A stretch of 64,000 nucleotides of DNA from the NCBI RefSeq assembly GCF_016901015.1, contig NZ_JAFEUP010000005.1:434001-498000 (forward strand), given 5' to 3'. The notes under the pieces were generated by a model. It saw nothing but the letters and a program-made list of their open reading frames with translations. It did no database searches and had not been told where the DNA came from. Position numbers and translations under genes: made by a program. Each line of letters opens with the position of its first letter. Position 1 is the stretch's first letter. Of the stretch, positions 1-8,139 are shown piece after piece. This DNA comes from Zestomonas insulae (lineage in GTDB: Bacteria; Pseudomonadota; Gammaproteobacteria; Pseudomonadales; Pseudomonadaceae).

Positions 1-1
1 C

Positions 2-2977
2 GAGCCGCAGCAGCAGGTGCTCGGTGACGAGCTGGACGCCGCCGGGAGCGCCTGGCAACACGCCGCCGCACAGTGGACCGCGCACGGCGCCGCGTGGAGC
101 GAGGCGCTGGCTGCGCATCCCGGGCTCAGCCAGAGCACCCACAAGGCCGGCAAATTCCCGCTCTGGCAGGCCGAGCTGGACAGCTACTTCGCCGACCCGG
201 CGGCGCTGTTCGATGCCCCGCAGGCGCTGGAGAAACTCGGCAGCGCAGCGCTGGCCAAGGCCTGCAAGAAGGGTCACGAGACCCCCGACTGCGCCCTCGC
301 CCAGGCCCTCGACGCGCTCGCCGAGCGGCTCGGCGCCGCCGTGCCGGCCGGCCGCCAGCGCCTGATCGCGCTGCAGGTCAGCCTGCTCGAGCGGCTCAAC
401 CGCGAGCTGCCGGAACGCAAGGCGGCGCAGCGCATGCTGGCCTTCGACGACCTGCTCAACCGCCTCGACGCGGCGCTGCACGGCCCGGCCGGCGACAGCC
501 TGGCGGCGACCCTGCGCCAGCAGTACCCGCTGGCGCTGATCGACGAGTTCCAGGACACCGACCCGATCCAGTTCGCCATCTTCGACCGCATCTACCCGAC
601 CGCCAGCACCGAGCCGGCGGCGCTGTGCTTCGTCGGCGATCCCAAGCAGGCCATCTACGCATTTCGCGGTGCCGACCTGGCCACCTACCTGCAGGCCCGC
701 GCGAGTGCCGCGCGGCGCTACGACCTGCCGAACAACTACCGCTCCACCGCCGCGCTGATCGCCGCGCTGAACCAGTTGTTCGACCGCCCGCAGCCGTTCG
801 CCGTCGACGGCCTCGACTACCCGCCGGTGGCCGCCGGCAGCAAGCCGCGCGCGCAGCTGGTGCTGCCGGCCGGCGAGAGCGACGCACCGCTCGGCCTGGT
901 ATGGCTCGGCGACGAGGCGCTGAACAAGCAGCAGGCCAGCGAGCTGGCCGCCCTCGACTGCGCACGCCGGATCGCCACGCTGCTCGCCGCGAGCAGCCAG
1001 GGCAGCGCCTACTTCGAGCAGGCGGCCGAGCGTACGCCGCTGAAGGGCGGCGACATCGCCGTACTGGTCGCCAACCATCGCCAGGCGGCGGCGGTCGCCG
1101 AGCAGCTCGCCGCGCGCGGCGTGCCCAGCGTGCGGCGCGGCAACCAGAGCGTGTGGCACAGCGAGGAAGCCGGCGAGCTGGCCGCGGTGCTCGCCGCCTA
1201 CGCCGAACCGGGCCGCGAAGGCGTGTTGCGCTATGCACTGGCGACCCGCCTGCTCGGCCGCGACGCCGCGCAGCTGGCGCGCTGCCAGGACGACGAGCGC
1301 GCCTGGGACCGCGAGCGCGAGGACGCCGAGCTGTACCACCAGCTGTGGCAGCAGCACGGTTTCATGCGCGCGTTCCGCGCCTGGCTGGACCGCGAAGCGG
1401 TGGCCGAACGGCTGCTCGCCGCGGCGGACGGCGAGCGCCGGCTGACCAACCTGCTGCACCTCGCCGAACTGCTGCAGGCCGAGAGCCTGCAGCGCCCCGG
1501 CCTGGAACCGCTGCTCGCCTGGTTCAACGCCCAGCGCGCCAGCGAAGGCGCCGGCGAGGACGCCCTGCTGCGCTTGGAAAGCGATGCCGAGCGGGTGCAG
1601 ATCGTCACCATCCACACCTCCAAGGGCCTCGAGTACCCGCTGGTGTTCTGCCCGTTCCTGTGGGACGGCAAGCTGCTCGGCCAGTTCACCGACAGCGCGC
1701 GCTGCCACGACGACGCCGGCCAGCCGCTGCTCGACCTCGGCAGCGAAGCGCTCGACACGCACCTGCAACGCGCCCGCGAGGAAGTCTTCGCCGAGAAACT
1801 GCGCCTCGCCTACGTCGCCCTGACCCGTGCGCGCGACCGCCTGTGGCTGCACTGGGGCCCGGTCGCCCTGCCCAAGCCGAAGAAGGACGGCGGGCTGCCC
1901 GACGAAGGCCTGCACAGCAGCGCGCTGGCCTGGCTGCTGCACGGCCGCGCGTTGCCCGGCGGCGACGCGCTCGGCGAGCTGGCCGCGCACCTCAGCAGTC
2001 GCGGCGGCAGCGCCCTGGCCGGCGAAGTCGATGCGCTGGCGGCTGACAGCACCGGGCTGATCGCCCGCCTGCCGCTGCTCGACCGCGAAGCCAGTGCCGC
2101 CGGCGAACAGCGCGCGCTGCCGCCCGGCCAGCTCGCCAGCCTGCCGCGCAGCCTGTACAGCGCCTGGCGCATCGGCAGCTTCTCCGGGCTGGCCGCCGGC
2201 CTGCACATGGAAGCGCCGGACCGCGACGCGCTGGCCATGCCGGCCGCCAGCGAGCCGGGCAGCGGCTTCTTCGCCTTCCCGCGCGGCGCCCGCGCCGGTA
2301 CCTGCCTGCACGCCATCCTCGAGGACTGGGCGCGCGCCAAGGGCCCGCTGGAGGCGTTGGTCGCGCCGCAACTGAGCGCCCACGGCATCGACGCCGAGAC
2401 CTGGACCAGCACCGTGCTGGAGCAGCTGCAGCGCGTGCTCGCCAGCGACCTCGACGGCCAGGGCCTGAGCCTCGCTGCGCTGCACAGCGCGCGCCGGCTG
2501 CCCGAACTGGGCTTCACCTTCCCGGTCGCCAACCTCGACGTGCTGCGCCTGCGCGCGCTGCTCGCCGATCCCGCCCACGGCCTCGCCGCGCCGCTGCGCG
2601 AAGCCGCCGCGCGCCTGGAATTCGACAGCCTCAAGGGCTTCCTCAAGGGCTTCATCGACCTGACCTTCGAGCATGACGGGCGCTGGTACATCGCCGACTA
2701 CAAGTCCAACTGGCTCGGCCCGGACCCCAGCTACTACGGCAGCGAGCGCCTGCTGCAGGCGCTGGCCGGCGAGCACTACTACCTGCAATACCTGCTCTAC
2801 CTGGTCGCCCTGCGCCGCTTCCTGCGCCAGCGCCTGGCGGACTTCCGCGACGAGCAGCTGGGCGGCGCCTACTACCTGTTCCTGCGCGGCATGCCCGACG
2901 CCGGGGTGTACTTCGCGCGCCCGGCCGACAGCCTGCTGGATGCACTGGATCGCTTGTTCGACGGAGCCGAACGATGA
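2..2977 (+). CDS. recB: RecB, exodeoxyribonuclease V beta subunit (5' end outside window)
   Basis: RecB is the 3'-5' helicase and nuclease subunit of RecBCD, which processes double-strand breaks and loads RecA. The reading frame is open from base 2, so the start lies upstream; about 990 C-terminal residues of a protein usually near 1200 are present. Visible UvrD-type helicase motifs in order are IDEFQDTDP (near 540), VGDPKQAIYAFRGAD (near 630), NYRST (near 738), TIHTSKGLEYP (near 1610) and YVALTRARDRL (near 1810). The C-terminal nuclease shows GFIDLTF and ADYKSNWLG (near 2650-2715), the catalytic Asp/Lys motif of the family. The stop overlaps the recD start as ATGA, so the two are translationally coupled. 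Identification is firm; recC is presumably upstream. Confidence 0.97.
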   Translation, partial: EPQQQVLGDELDAAGSAWQHAAAQWTAHGAAWSEALAAHPGLSQSTHKAGKFPLWQAELDSYFADPAALFDAPQALEKLGSAALAKACKKGHETPDCALAQALDALAERLGAAVPAGRQRLIALQVSLLERLNRELPERKAAQRMLAFDDLLNRLDAALHGPAGDSLAATLRQQYPLALIDEFQDTDPIQFAIFDRIYPTASTEPAALCFVGDPKQAIYAFRGADLATYLQARASAARRYDLPNNYRSTAALIAALNQLFDRPQPFAVDGLDYPPVAAGSKPRAQLVLPAGESDAPLGLVWLGDEALNKQQASELAALDCARRIATLLAASSQGSAYFEQAAERTPLKGGDIAVLVANHRQAAAVAEQLAARGVPSVRRGNQSVWHSEEAGELAAVLAAYAEPGREGVLRYALATRLLGRDAAQLARCQDDERAWDREREDAELYHQLWQQHGFMRAFRAWLDREAVAERLLAAADGERRLTNLLHLAELLQAESLQRPGLEPLLAWFNAQRASEGAGEDALLRLESDAERVQIVTIHTSKGLEYPLVFCPFLWDGKLLGQFTDSARCHDDAGQPLLDLGSEALDTHLQRAREEVFAEKLRLAYVALTRARDRLWLHWGPVALPKPKKDGGLPDEGLHSSALAWLLHGRALPGGDALGELAAHLSSRGGSALAGEVDALAADSTGLIARLPLLDREASAAGEQRALPPGQLASLPRSLYSAWRIGSFSGLAAGLHMEAPDRDALAMPAASEPGSGFFAFPRGARAGTCLHAILEDWARAKGPLEALVAPQLSAHGIDAETWTSTVLEQLQRVLASDLDGQGLSLAALHSARRLPELGFTFPVANLDVLRLRALLADPAHGLAAPLREAAARLEFDSLKGFLKGFIDLTFEHDGRWYIADYKSNWLGPDPSYYGSERLLQALAGEHYYLQYLLYLVALRRFLRQRLADFRDEQLGGAYYLFLRGMPDAGVYFARPADSLLDALDRLFDGAER

Positions 2978-4794
2978 GCCTCGCCGAACTGCCCCTGGGG
3001 CCCCTGGAGCGCGCCCTGCTGGCCAGCCTGAAGCGTCTCGAACCGACGGCCGACAGCAGCGTGCTGGCCGCCGCCGCGCTCACCTGCCAGGCCCTGGCCG
3101 GCGGCGACGTGTGCCTGCCACTGAGCCGCTGGGCCGGCAAGCGGCCGTGGCCGGAGTTCGCCTTCGCCCTGCCCGCGCTGAGCGACTGGCAGGCACGCCT
3201 GCGCGCCTCGACGCTGGTCGGTGACGCGGGTGCCTTCAGCCCGCTGATCCTCGAGGGCGAGCGGCTCTACCTGGCGCGCTACCAGGCCTACGAGGCGCAA
3301 CTCGCCGCACAGCTGCTGGGGCGCGTCGAGCAGCTGCCGAGCGTCGACGAGACGCGCTTGGCCGACAGCCTGCAGCGCCTGTTCGCCTTCAACCAGCAGC
3401 AACCGGACTGGCAACGGCTGGCTGCCGCGCAGGCGGTGCGCCGCAACTTGGCGGTGATCTCCGGCGGCCCGGGCACCGGCAAGACCACCACGGTGGTGCG
3501 CCTGCTCGCCGCGCTGCTGGAGCAGCCTGGCGGTGAACGCCTGGCGATCGGCCTCGCCGCGCCCACCGGCAAGGCCGCCGCACGCATGGCCGAGGCGATC
3601 CGCAACGCCAAGGCCCAGCTGCCGGTCAGCGACGCGGTGAAGGCCGCGCTGCCCGAAGAGGCGCGCACCCTGCACCGTCTGCTCGGCAATCGCGGCGACA
3701 GCCCGCGGGTGCGCCACGACGCGAGCAACCCGCTGCCGCTCGACGTGCTGGTGGTCGACGAGGCGTCGATGGTCGACCTGGCGCTGATGGCCAAGCTGCT
3801 CGACGCACTGCCGCCGCAGGCGCGGCTGATCCTGCTCGGCGACAAGGACCAGCTCGCCGCGGTCGAGGCCGGCGCGGTGTTCGCCGAGCTGTGCGAGGGT
3901 CAGGGTTTCACCCCCACCACCGCCGCCGAGTTGCAGCGCCTGACCGGGCAAAGTGTGCCGTGCACACCGCCGCGCTCGCGGCTCGGCGAGGCAGTGGTAT
4001 TGCTCAGCCACAGTCACCGCTTCGCTGGCGACAGCGGCATCGGCGAACTGGCCCGGCGCATCAACGGCGGCGATGCCAGCGGCACCCTGGCGCTACTCGG
4101 CGAGGCGCGCAGCGATCTGGCCTGGCAGGCGCAACCCGGCCCGCAGGCGCTGCTCGAACGCCTCGAACAGGGCTACGCGCCCTACCTCGCCGCCGCCCAG
4201 ATCGGCGAACCAGTTGCCGCGTTCAACGCGTTCAACGCGTTCCGCGCGCTGGCCGCCCAGCGTGACGGCGCGTTCGGCGTCAACGGCCTTAACGAAGCGC
4301 TCGATGCGCGCCTCAAGCGCCGCCTCGGCCTCGCCGCGCGGGACCGCTGGTACCCCGGTCGCGCGGTGATGGTCACTCAGAACGACTACGCGCTCGGCCT
4401 GTTCAACGGCGACATCGGCCTATGCCTGCCGACCGCCGAGGGCCTGCGCGTGTGCTTCGAGGGCGAGGACGGCTTCCGCCTGTTCGCCACCGCGCGACTG
4501 CCCAGCCACGACAGCGCCTTCGCCATGACCGTGCACAAGAGCCAGGGCTCGGAATTCAGCGAAGTGCTGCTCGCCCTGCCCGAACAACCGAGCCCGCTGC
4601 TGACCCGCGCGCTGCTCTACACCGGCATCACCCGCGCCAAGCACAAGGTCGAACTGTGGGCCCTGGCCGCGCGCCTGCGCGAGGCGGTGGAGACCCGCGC
4701 CGAACGCGCCGCCGGGCTGGCCGAACGGCTGGCGTTGCCCACCAGCGCCACACCGCCGAGCGGCCCGGCCAAGGACCAGCTCAGCCTGTTCTAG
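2974..4794 (+). CDS. recD: RecD, exodeoxyribonuclease V alpha subunit
   Basis: RecD is the 5'-3' helicase of RecBCD. The protein has 606 residues, the usual length. It shows a Walker A motif GGPGTGKTTT at about residues 163-172, Walker B VVDEASM near 259, and the C-terminal motif TVHKSQGSEF near 519 followed by YTGITRAKHKVEL. The ATG at 2974 overlaps the recB stop (ATGA), which fixes the start and implies co-expression at a fixed ratio. No catalytic residue appears to be missing. The next gene downstream is unrelated and has its own promoter region. Confidence 0.97.
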   Translation: MSLAELPLGPLERALLASLKRLEPTADSSVLAAAALTCQALAGGDVCLPLSRWAGKRPWPEFAFALPALSDWQARLRASTLVGDAGAFSPLILEGERLYLARYQAYEAQLAAQLLGRVEQLPSVDETRLADSLQRLFAFNQQQPDWQRLAAAQAVRRNLAVISGGPGTGKTTTVVRLLAALLEQPGGERLAIGLAAPTGKAAARMAEAIRNAKAQLPVSDAVKAALPEEARTLHRLLGNRGDSPRVRHDASNPLPLDVLVVDEASMVDLALMAKLLDALPPQARLILLGDKDQLAAVEAGAVFAELCEGQGFTPTTAAELQRLTGQSVPCTPPRSRLGEAVVLLSHSHRFAGDSGIGELARRINGGDASGTLALLGEARSDLAWQAQPGPQALLERLEQGYAPYLAAAQIGEPVAAFNAFNAFRALAAQRDGAFGVNGLNEALDARLKRRLGLAARDRWYPGRAVMVTQNDYALGLFNGDIGLCLPTAEGLRVCFEGEDGFRLFATARLPSHDSAFAMTVHKSQGSEFSEVLLALPEQPSPLLTRALLYTGITRAKHKVELWALAARLREAVETRAERAAGLAERLALPTSATPPSGPAKDQLSLF

Positions 4795-4903
4795 CCCCCT
4801 CTCGGCATACCCCTTCCGGGCTCGCCGCGAGTGCGCCAGTTATTGCCCACCCATTCGTGGCGAACTCTGTCCAATCCCCGCCCGCCGCGGCCTGCAGCCC
4901 GAT

Positions 4904-4921
4904 TGCGCAAACCTTTGCGCA
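4904..4921. promoter_or_regulatory. Perfect 18-bp dyad, candidate operator of the tle1-like gene
   Basis: TGCGCAAA and TTTGCGCA form a perfect 8-bp inverted repeat around a 2-bp centre. It lies just upstream of a TATAGT hexamer (4935-4940) and covers the place where the -35 element should be. A dimeric regulator bound here could block or recruit RNA polymerase. No known consensus was recognised, so the regulator is unknown. Confidence 0.45.
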
Positions 4922-4940
4922 GTCGGGTTGCCGGTATAGT
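4915..4940 (+). promoter_or_regulatory. Candidate sigma-70 promoter for the effector-immunity pair
   Basis: TTGCGC (4915-4920) and TATAGT (4935-4940) are 14 bp apart, shorter than the preferred 17, so the promoter may need help or use another -35. The -10 is 55 bases before the effector start. The rest of the 201-base gap after recD shows nothing else clear. Confidence 0.35.
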
Positions 4941-4995
4941 CCGGCTCGACGCGCACCGGAGCGTGCGCAGTAACCAAGGACCGGGAGACAAGGGA

Positions 4996-6600
4996 ATGAG
5001 TGGAACGTCCGACTGGAGAACAAGCTGCGATCACGTGATGCCGAACGTCTGCCGCCCCGCGGCGGCCAACACGCCGCCAAGCGCACGCCTGCGCGGGGTC
5101 TCGGCACCGGCACCTAGCCGCCCCGCCTCGCGCTGGGATGACGCCGACACAAGCGGCCACGAACGCGTCGCGGCACCGGCGAAAACCGCGGTGGCCCTGC
5201 GCATCGGCGTGTTCTTCGACGGCACCGGCAACAACGCCAGCAACAGCGCCCTGGGCCAGCTGTGCGGCGCCCAGCACCCGATCAGCGCCGAAGACCTGGA
5301 CGCCAGCTGCAAGCCGTATATGCGTGATCCCGACAGCAGCTACGGCAATGACGTGACCAATGTGAAGAAGTTGAGTGAGCTGTACTTCAGCCAGGTGATG
5401 ATCGAAAGCGACTCCGGGCAGCAGCAGGCCTATCGGAAAATCTACGTCGAGGGCATTGGTACCAGTGCGGGCAAAGAAGATCCGTTACTCGGCGCAGGGC
5501 TCGGCCGCGGTTCCACTGGGGTGGCGGGCAGAGTGCAATCGGTTTTCAGCGACATTCAGGTACTGGTGAAGGAATTCCACCAATCCCATCCAGACTGCGA
5601 AATCGCCTCACTGACTTTCGACGCCTTCGGCTTCAGCCGCGGCGCCGCAGCAGCTCGGCATTTCGCCAACGAAGTAGCGTGTGGCGGCCAGGGGCCGTTG
5701 CAGCAGACCACTGAGAGCATGGCCCCTGCCTTCAAGCCGTCGTTTATCGACCGCTACCAGCAGGATATCCACGTCGGCTTTATCGGCCTGTTCGATACCG
5801 TGGCCTCGGTCGGCGGCCTGAGCAATCTGGGCAATGTGCGCAGCGCCTCCGCTCCCGGCCTGAAGCTGCATCTGCCGCGCCGGCTGTTTGCCAACGTGGT
5901 GCACCTGGTCGCCCGTGACGAGCATCGCGCCAACTTCCCACTGTGCCGGGTCAAACCGGATCATCCGGAAATCAGCCTGCCCGGAGCGCATTCGGACATC
6001 GGCGGCGGCTACCTCAGCGAAGCGCAGGAGTGCCTGCTGATCAGTCCGATGCAGGCGCAGGACGTGGCCTTGCACACCGATGTGAAGAGCACCGCCATCT
6101 ACCAGGCTGCAGTACGGGAAAAGGCGCGCTGGCTGGCCCAGGGTTGGCCCGCGGCCATGCTGGAGATCGTCACCCCGCCAGCCAAGCCATTGCCCGCCGA
6201 ACGCAACGCCGCGCGACAGAAGCGGGTCTATGCAGCACTGCAACTCAAACGACCGGTGCGCGGCGAGTTGTCACGGGTGTACCTGCGCGTCATGTATCAG
6301 TTGGCCAAGCAAAAAGGGGTGCGCTTCAACGTCATCGACGACCACGATCCTGGCTACGCGCTGCCGGCGGAGCTCAACGCGCTATGCGCCCGCTTTGTCA
6401 GTGGCAACTACAGCGTCACGCCTGACGAGGAACAGCTACTCAAGCTGCGCTACATCCACTGTTCCGCGAACTGGAATCCGCCAGCAAAGTTGCAGGGTCA
6501 GACGCCGCGCACTGGCATCAATCTGCAGTTCGTCAATGCACCAACCACCGACGCGGTGCGCGTGCAACACCCCCACACGCCAGACTCGGAGTTGCCGTAA
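4996..6600 (+). CDS. DUF2235 (Tle1-like) type VI secretion phospholipase effector
   Basis: A DUF2235 alpha/beta hydrolase of 534 residues, the family of the type VI antibacterial phospholipase Tle1. The domain opens with IGVFFDGTGNN near residue 70. The nucleophile motif is GFSRGA with Ser214, and D334 in PGAHSDIGGGY is a plausible catalytic acid. ATG 4996 was chosen over upstream starts because GGAGA sits 7 bases before it and the upstream frame crosses the promoter. The stop overlaps the next start (TAATG). No VgrG, PAAR or Tss gene is in the window, so this is an orphan cargo locus. By eye parts of the gene are richer in A/T than recD, which fits acquisition by transfer. Enzyme family is well supported; delivery and target membrane are inferred. 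Confidence 0.82.
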   Translation: MSGTSDWRTSCDHVMPNVCRPAAANTPPSARLRGVSAPAPSRPASRWDDADTSGHERVAAPAKTAVALRIGVFFDGTGNNASNSALGQLCGAQHPISAEDLDASCKPYMRDPDSSYGNDVTNVKKLSELYFSQVMIESDSGQQQAYRKIYVEGIGTSAGKEDPLLGAGLGRGSTGVAGRVQSVFSDIQVLVKEFHQSHPDCEIASLTFDAFGFSRGAAAARHFANEVACGGQGPLQQTTESMAPAFKPSFIDRYQQDIHVGFIGLFDTVASVGGLSNLGNVRSASAPGLKLHLPRRLFANVVHLVARDEHRANFPLCRVKPDHPEISLPGAHSDIGGGYLSEAQECLLISPMQAQDVALHTDVKSTAIYQAAVREKARWLAQGWPAAMLEIVTPPAKPLPAERNAARQKRVYAALQLKRPVRGELSRVYLRVMYQLAKQKGVRFNVIDDHDPGYALPAELNALCARFVSGNYSVTPDEEQLLKLRYIHCSANWNPPAKLQGQTPRTGINLQFVNAPTTDAVRVQHPHTPDSELP

Positions 6601-7241
6601 TGCGCCGCCAAATTGCACTGCTGGGAACCATTCTGCTGCTGGCTGGCTGCCAGGCGCCGCAACAACAAAGACCGGCCTGGTGGCTCGTTGGCTTCACCGA
6701 GCCTGCATACATGAAGGTTTGGGTAGAAACCCTGGACGCCGAGGATATCCAGGGCCAATTGTTCCACCGTATTGGCGCCGGCACCGCAGCCGGCGGCGAG
6801 CCGAAGGGCGACGCTGAATACGCACGCGGCTGGCTCGGCGTGGGGAGCAGCGTGTACCCCGCAGTGGGGGCGGACCTGCCCAAGCGCCTCTTCGTCCGCT
6901 GGCAATCAGTCGCCGAATCGCGAACCTATCGCACCTGGATCGAGATACCGGAGCAAGCGCGGCGCATCTTGCGTCAATCGACCACCGCACTTTGCCCTGA
7001 CGACCCGCATCCCATGCCAATGGGTGGCGGTGGTCGAGTAACCCTCGGACTTGCTCCTGGTGGCATCGTACAAGTGTGGGTACGCGACGAATGCTTGCGC
7101 CCCATCAAAGTCGCCCGCGCCCAGGCCGAAGTGGAACCGCTGGGCCCACACCAGGGTGAATCTGACGGGCACTACTACCCACAGTCCGATGCCTCGAAGC
7201 GCTACATCGAGCGTTGGGGCATCCCTTACGGCAGCTGGTAA
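6600..7241 (+). CDS. DUF2931 lipoprotein, probable immunity protein of the Tle1-like effector
   Basis: A 213-residue lipoprotein with a short signal peptide and lipobox LLAGC (Cys near 19), so it should be anchored in the envelope. The body resembles DUF2931 proteins, which commonly lie beside DUF2235 effectors and include Tli1-type immunity proteins. Its ATG shares one base with the effector stop (TAATG), the tight coupling expected of a toxin-immunity pair. A periplasmic location fits an effector that attacks phospholipids from the periplasm. The downstream gene is convergent. Function is inferred from family and context. Confidence 0.72.
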   Translation: MRRQIALLGTILLLAGCQAPQQQRPAWWLVGFTEPAYMKVWVETLDAEDIQGQLFHRIGAGTAAGGEPKGDAEYARGWLGVGSSVYPAVGADLPKRLFVRWQSVAESRTYRTWIEIPEQARRILRQSTTALCPDDPHPMPMGGGGRVTLGLAPGGIVQVWVRDECLRPIKVARAQAEVEPLGPHQGESDGHYYPQSDASKRYIERWGIPYGSW

Positions 7242-7252
7242 TACCGCAACCC

Positions 7253-7290
7253 GACCAGGCCTGAGCGATTCAGCCACTCAGCGCCTGGTC
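7253..7290. terminator. Hairpin between the immunity gene and nrdJb
   Basis: GACCAGGC and GCCTGGTC pair, extended inward by CTGAG/CTCAG. The two genes converge here, so a bidirectional terminator is plausible, but there is no T-run on either side. This may only be a structured gap. Confidence 0.35.
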
Positions 7291-7342
7291 ATGACTGCCC
7301 CGTCGCTTCGTTGATTCGTCTCCCCAGCTCAGGCCCTGTCCC

Positions 7343-8029
7343 TCAACCGCACTTCGAGTAGCCGCAGTTCAGGCACGTCGCGCAGCCTTCCATCTGCACC
7401 ACCGCCTGGGTGTTGCACTTGCCGCATAGCTGCGCGCCGGCTGGGAAGCCCTCGCCGGGTTCGGCCTTGGACACGCCAACGCTGGCCTCGTAGGCGGCGC
7501 GCTTTTCTGCCAGGTACAGGCGCTGCTCTTCGTCGAGCTTCTGCCCTTCGAGCAGGCCGATGGCGATCAGGTGGCGCTCCAGTACCGCGCCGATCTCGGC
7601 GACGATCGACGGCATGTATACGCCGCCGCGCTTCAGGTAGCCGCCGCGCGGGTCGAACACCGCCTTGAGCTCCTCGACCAGGAAGGTGCAATCGCCGCCC
7701 TTGCGGAACACCGCCGACATGATGCGGGTCAGCGCGACGATCCACTGGAAGTGCTCCATGCCCTTGGAGTTGATGAAAATCTCGAAGGGCCGGCGCTGTT
7801 CGTGGGGCGTGCCGGGGTTGAGGACCACATCGTTGATGGTCACGTAGAGGGCGTGTTCGAACAGCGGCGACTTGATCTTGTAGGTGGCGCCGACCAGGGT
7901 CTCGGGGCGCTGCAGGGTCTCGTCCATCTGCACTACCGCGGCCGCTTCGGCAGCGGCCTGGCGGGCGCGCTCGGCGGCCTCGTCGACCACCGCGAAGCCC
8001 TTGATGCGTTTGTCGATCTTAATGCTCAT
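7343..8029 (-). CDS. nrdJb: NrdJb, small subunit of split class II ribonucleotide reductase
   Basis: A 228-residue protein corresponding to the detached C-terminal part of the adenosylcobalamin-dependent ribonucleotide reductase, as known in Pseudomonas. The C-terminus carries a four-cysteine cluster (CGKC ... CATCLNCGYSKCG) of the kind that re-reduces the active site or binds metal, and the middle matches a TSCPD-type domain. The start at 8029 is preferred because GGAG lies 6 bases upstream; the longer frame to 8053 lacks a site. It lies 110 bases downstream of nrdJa, separated by a REP-like inverted repeat. It works with NrdJa to make dNTPs whether or not oxygen is present. Confidence 0.88.
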   Translation of the reverse strand: MSIKIDKRIKGFAVVDEAAERARQAAAEAAAVVQMDETLQRPETLVGATYKIKSPLFEHALYVTINDVVLNPGTPHEQRRPFEIFINSKGMEHFQWIVALTRIMSAVFRKGGDCTFLVEELKAVFDPRGGYLKRGGVYMPSIVAEIGAVLERHLIAIGLLEGQKLDEEQRLYLAEKRAAYEASVGVSKAEPGEGFPAGAQLCGKCNTQAVVQMEGCATCLNCGYSKCG

Positions 8030-8060
8030 GCGCATCTCCACTCGCGGTTGCAATCACCCC

Positions 8061-8126
8061 GTAGGAGCGGCCCATGGCCGCGAAAGGTCGTTGGCGCCCG
8101 CGATCGCGCCCATGGGCCGCTCCTAC
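8061..8126. repeat. REP-like inverted repeat pair between nrdJa and nrdJb
   Basis: The arm at 8061-8083, beginning GTAGGAGCGGCCCATGG, is mirrored at 8104-8126 with 22 of 23 positions pairing. GTAGGAGC ends are shared with the repeats near 32.4 and 52.5 kb. In RNA it would form a long hairpin inside the nrdJab transcript. Confidence 0.85.
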
Positions 8127-8139
8127 AAGCACGCCCCGC

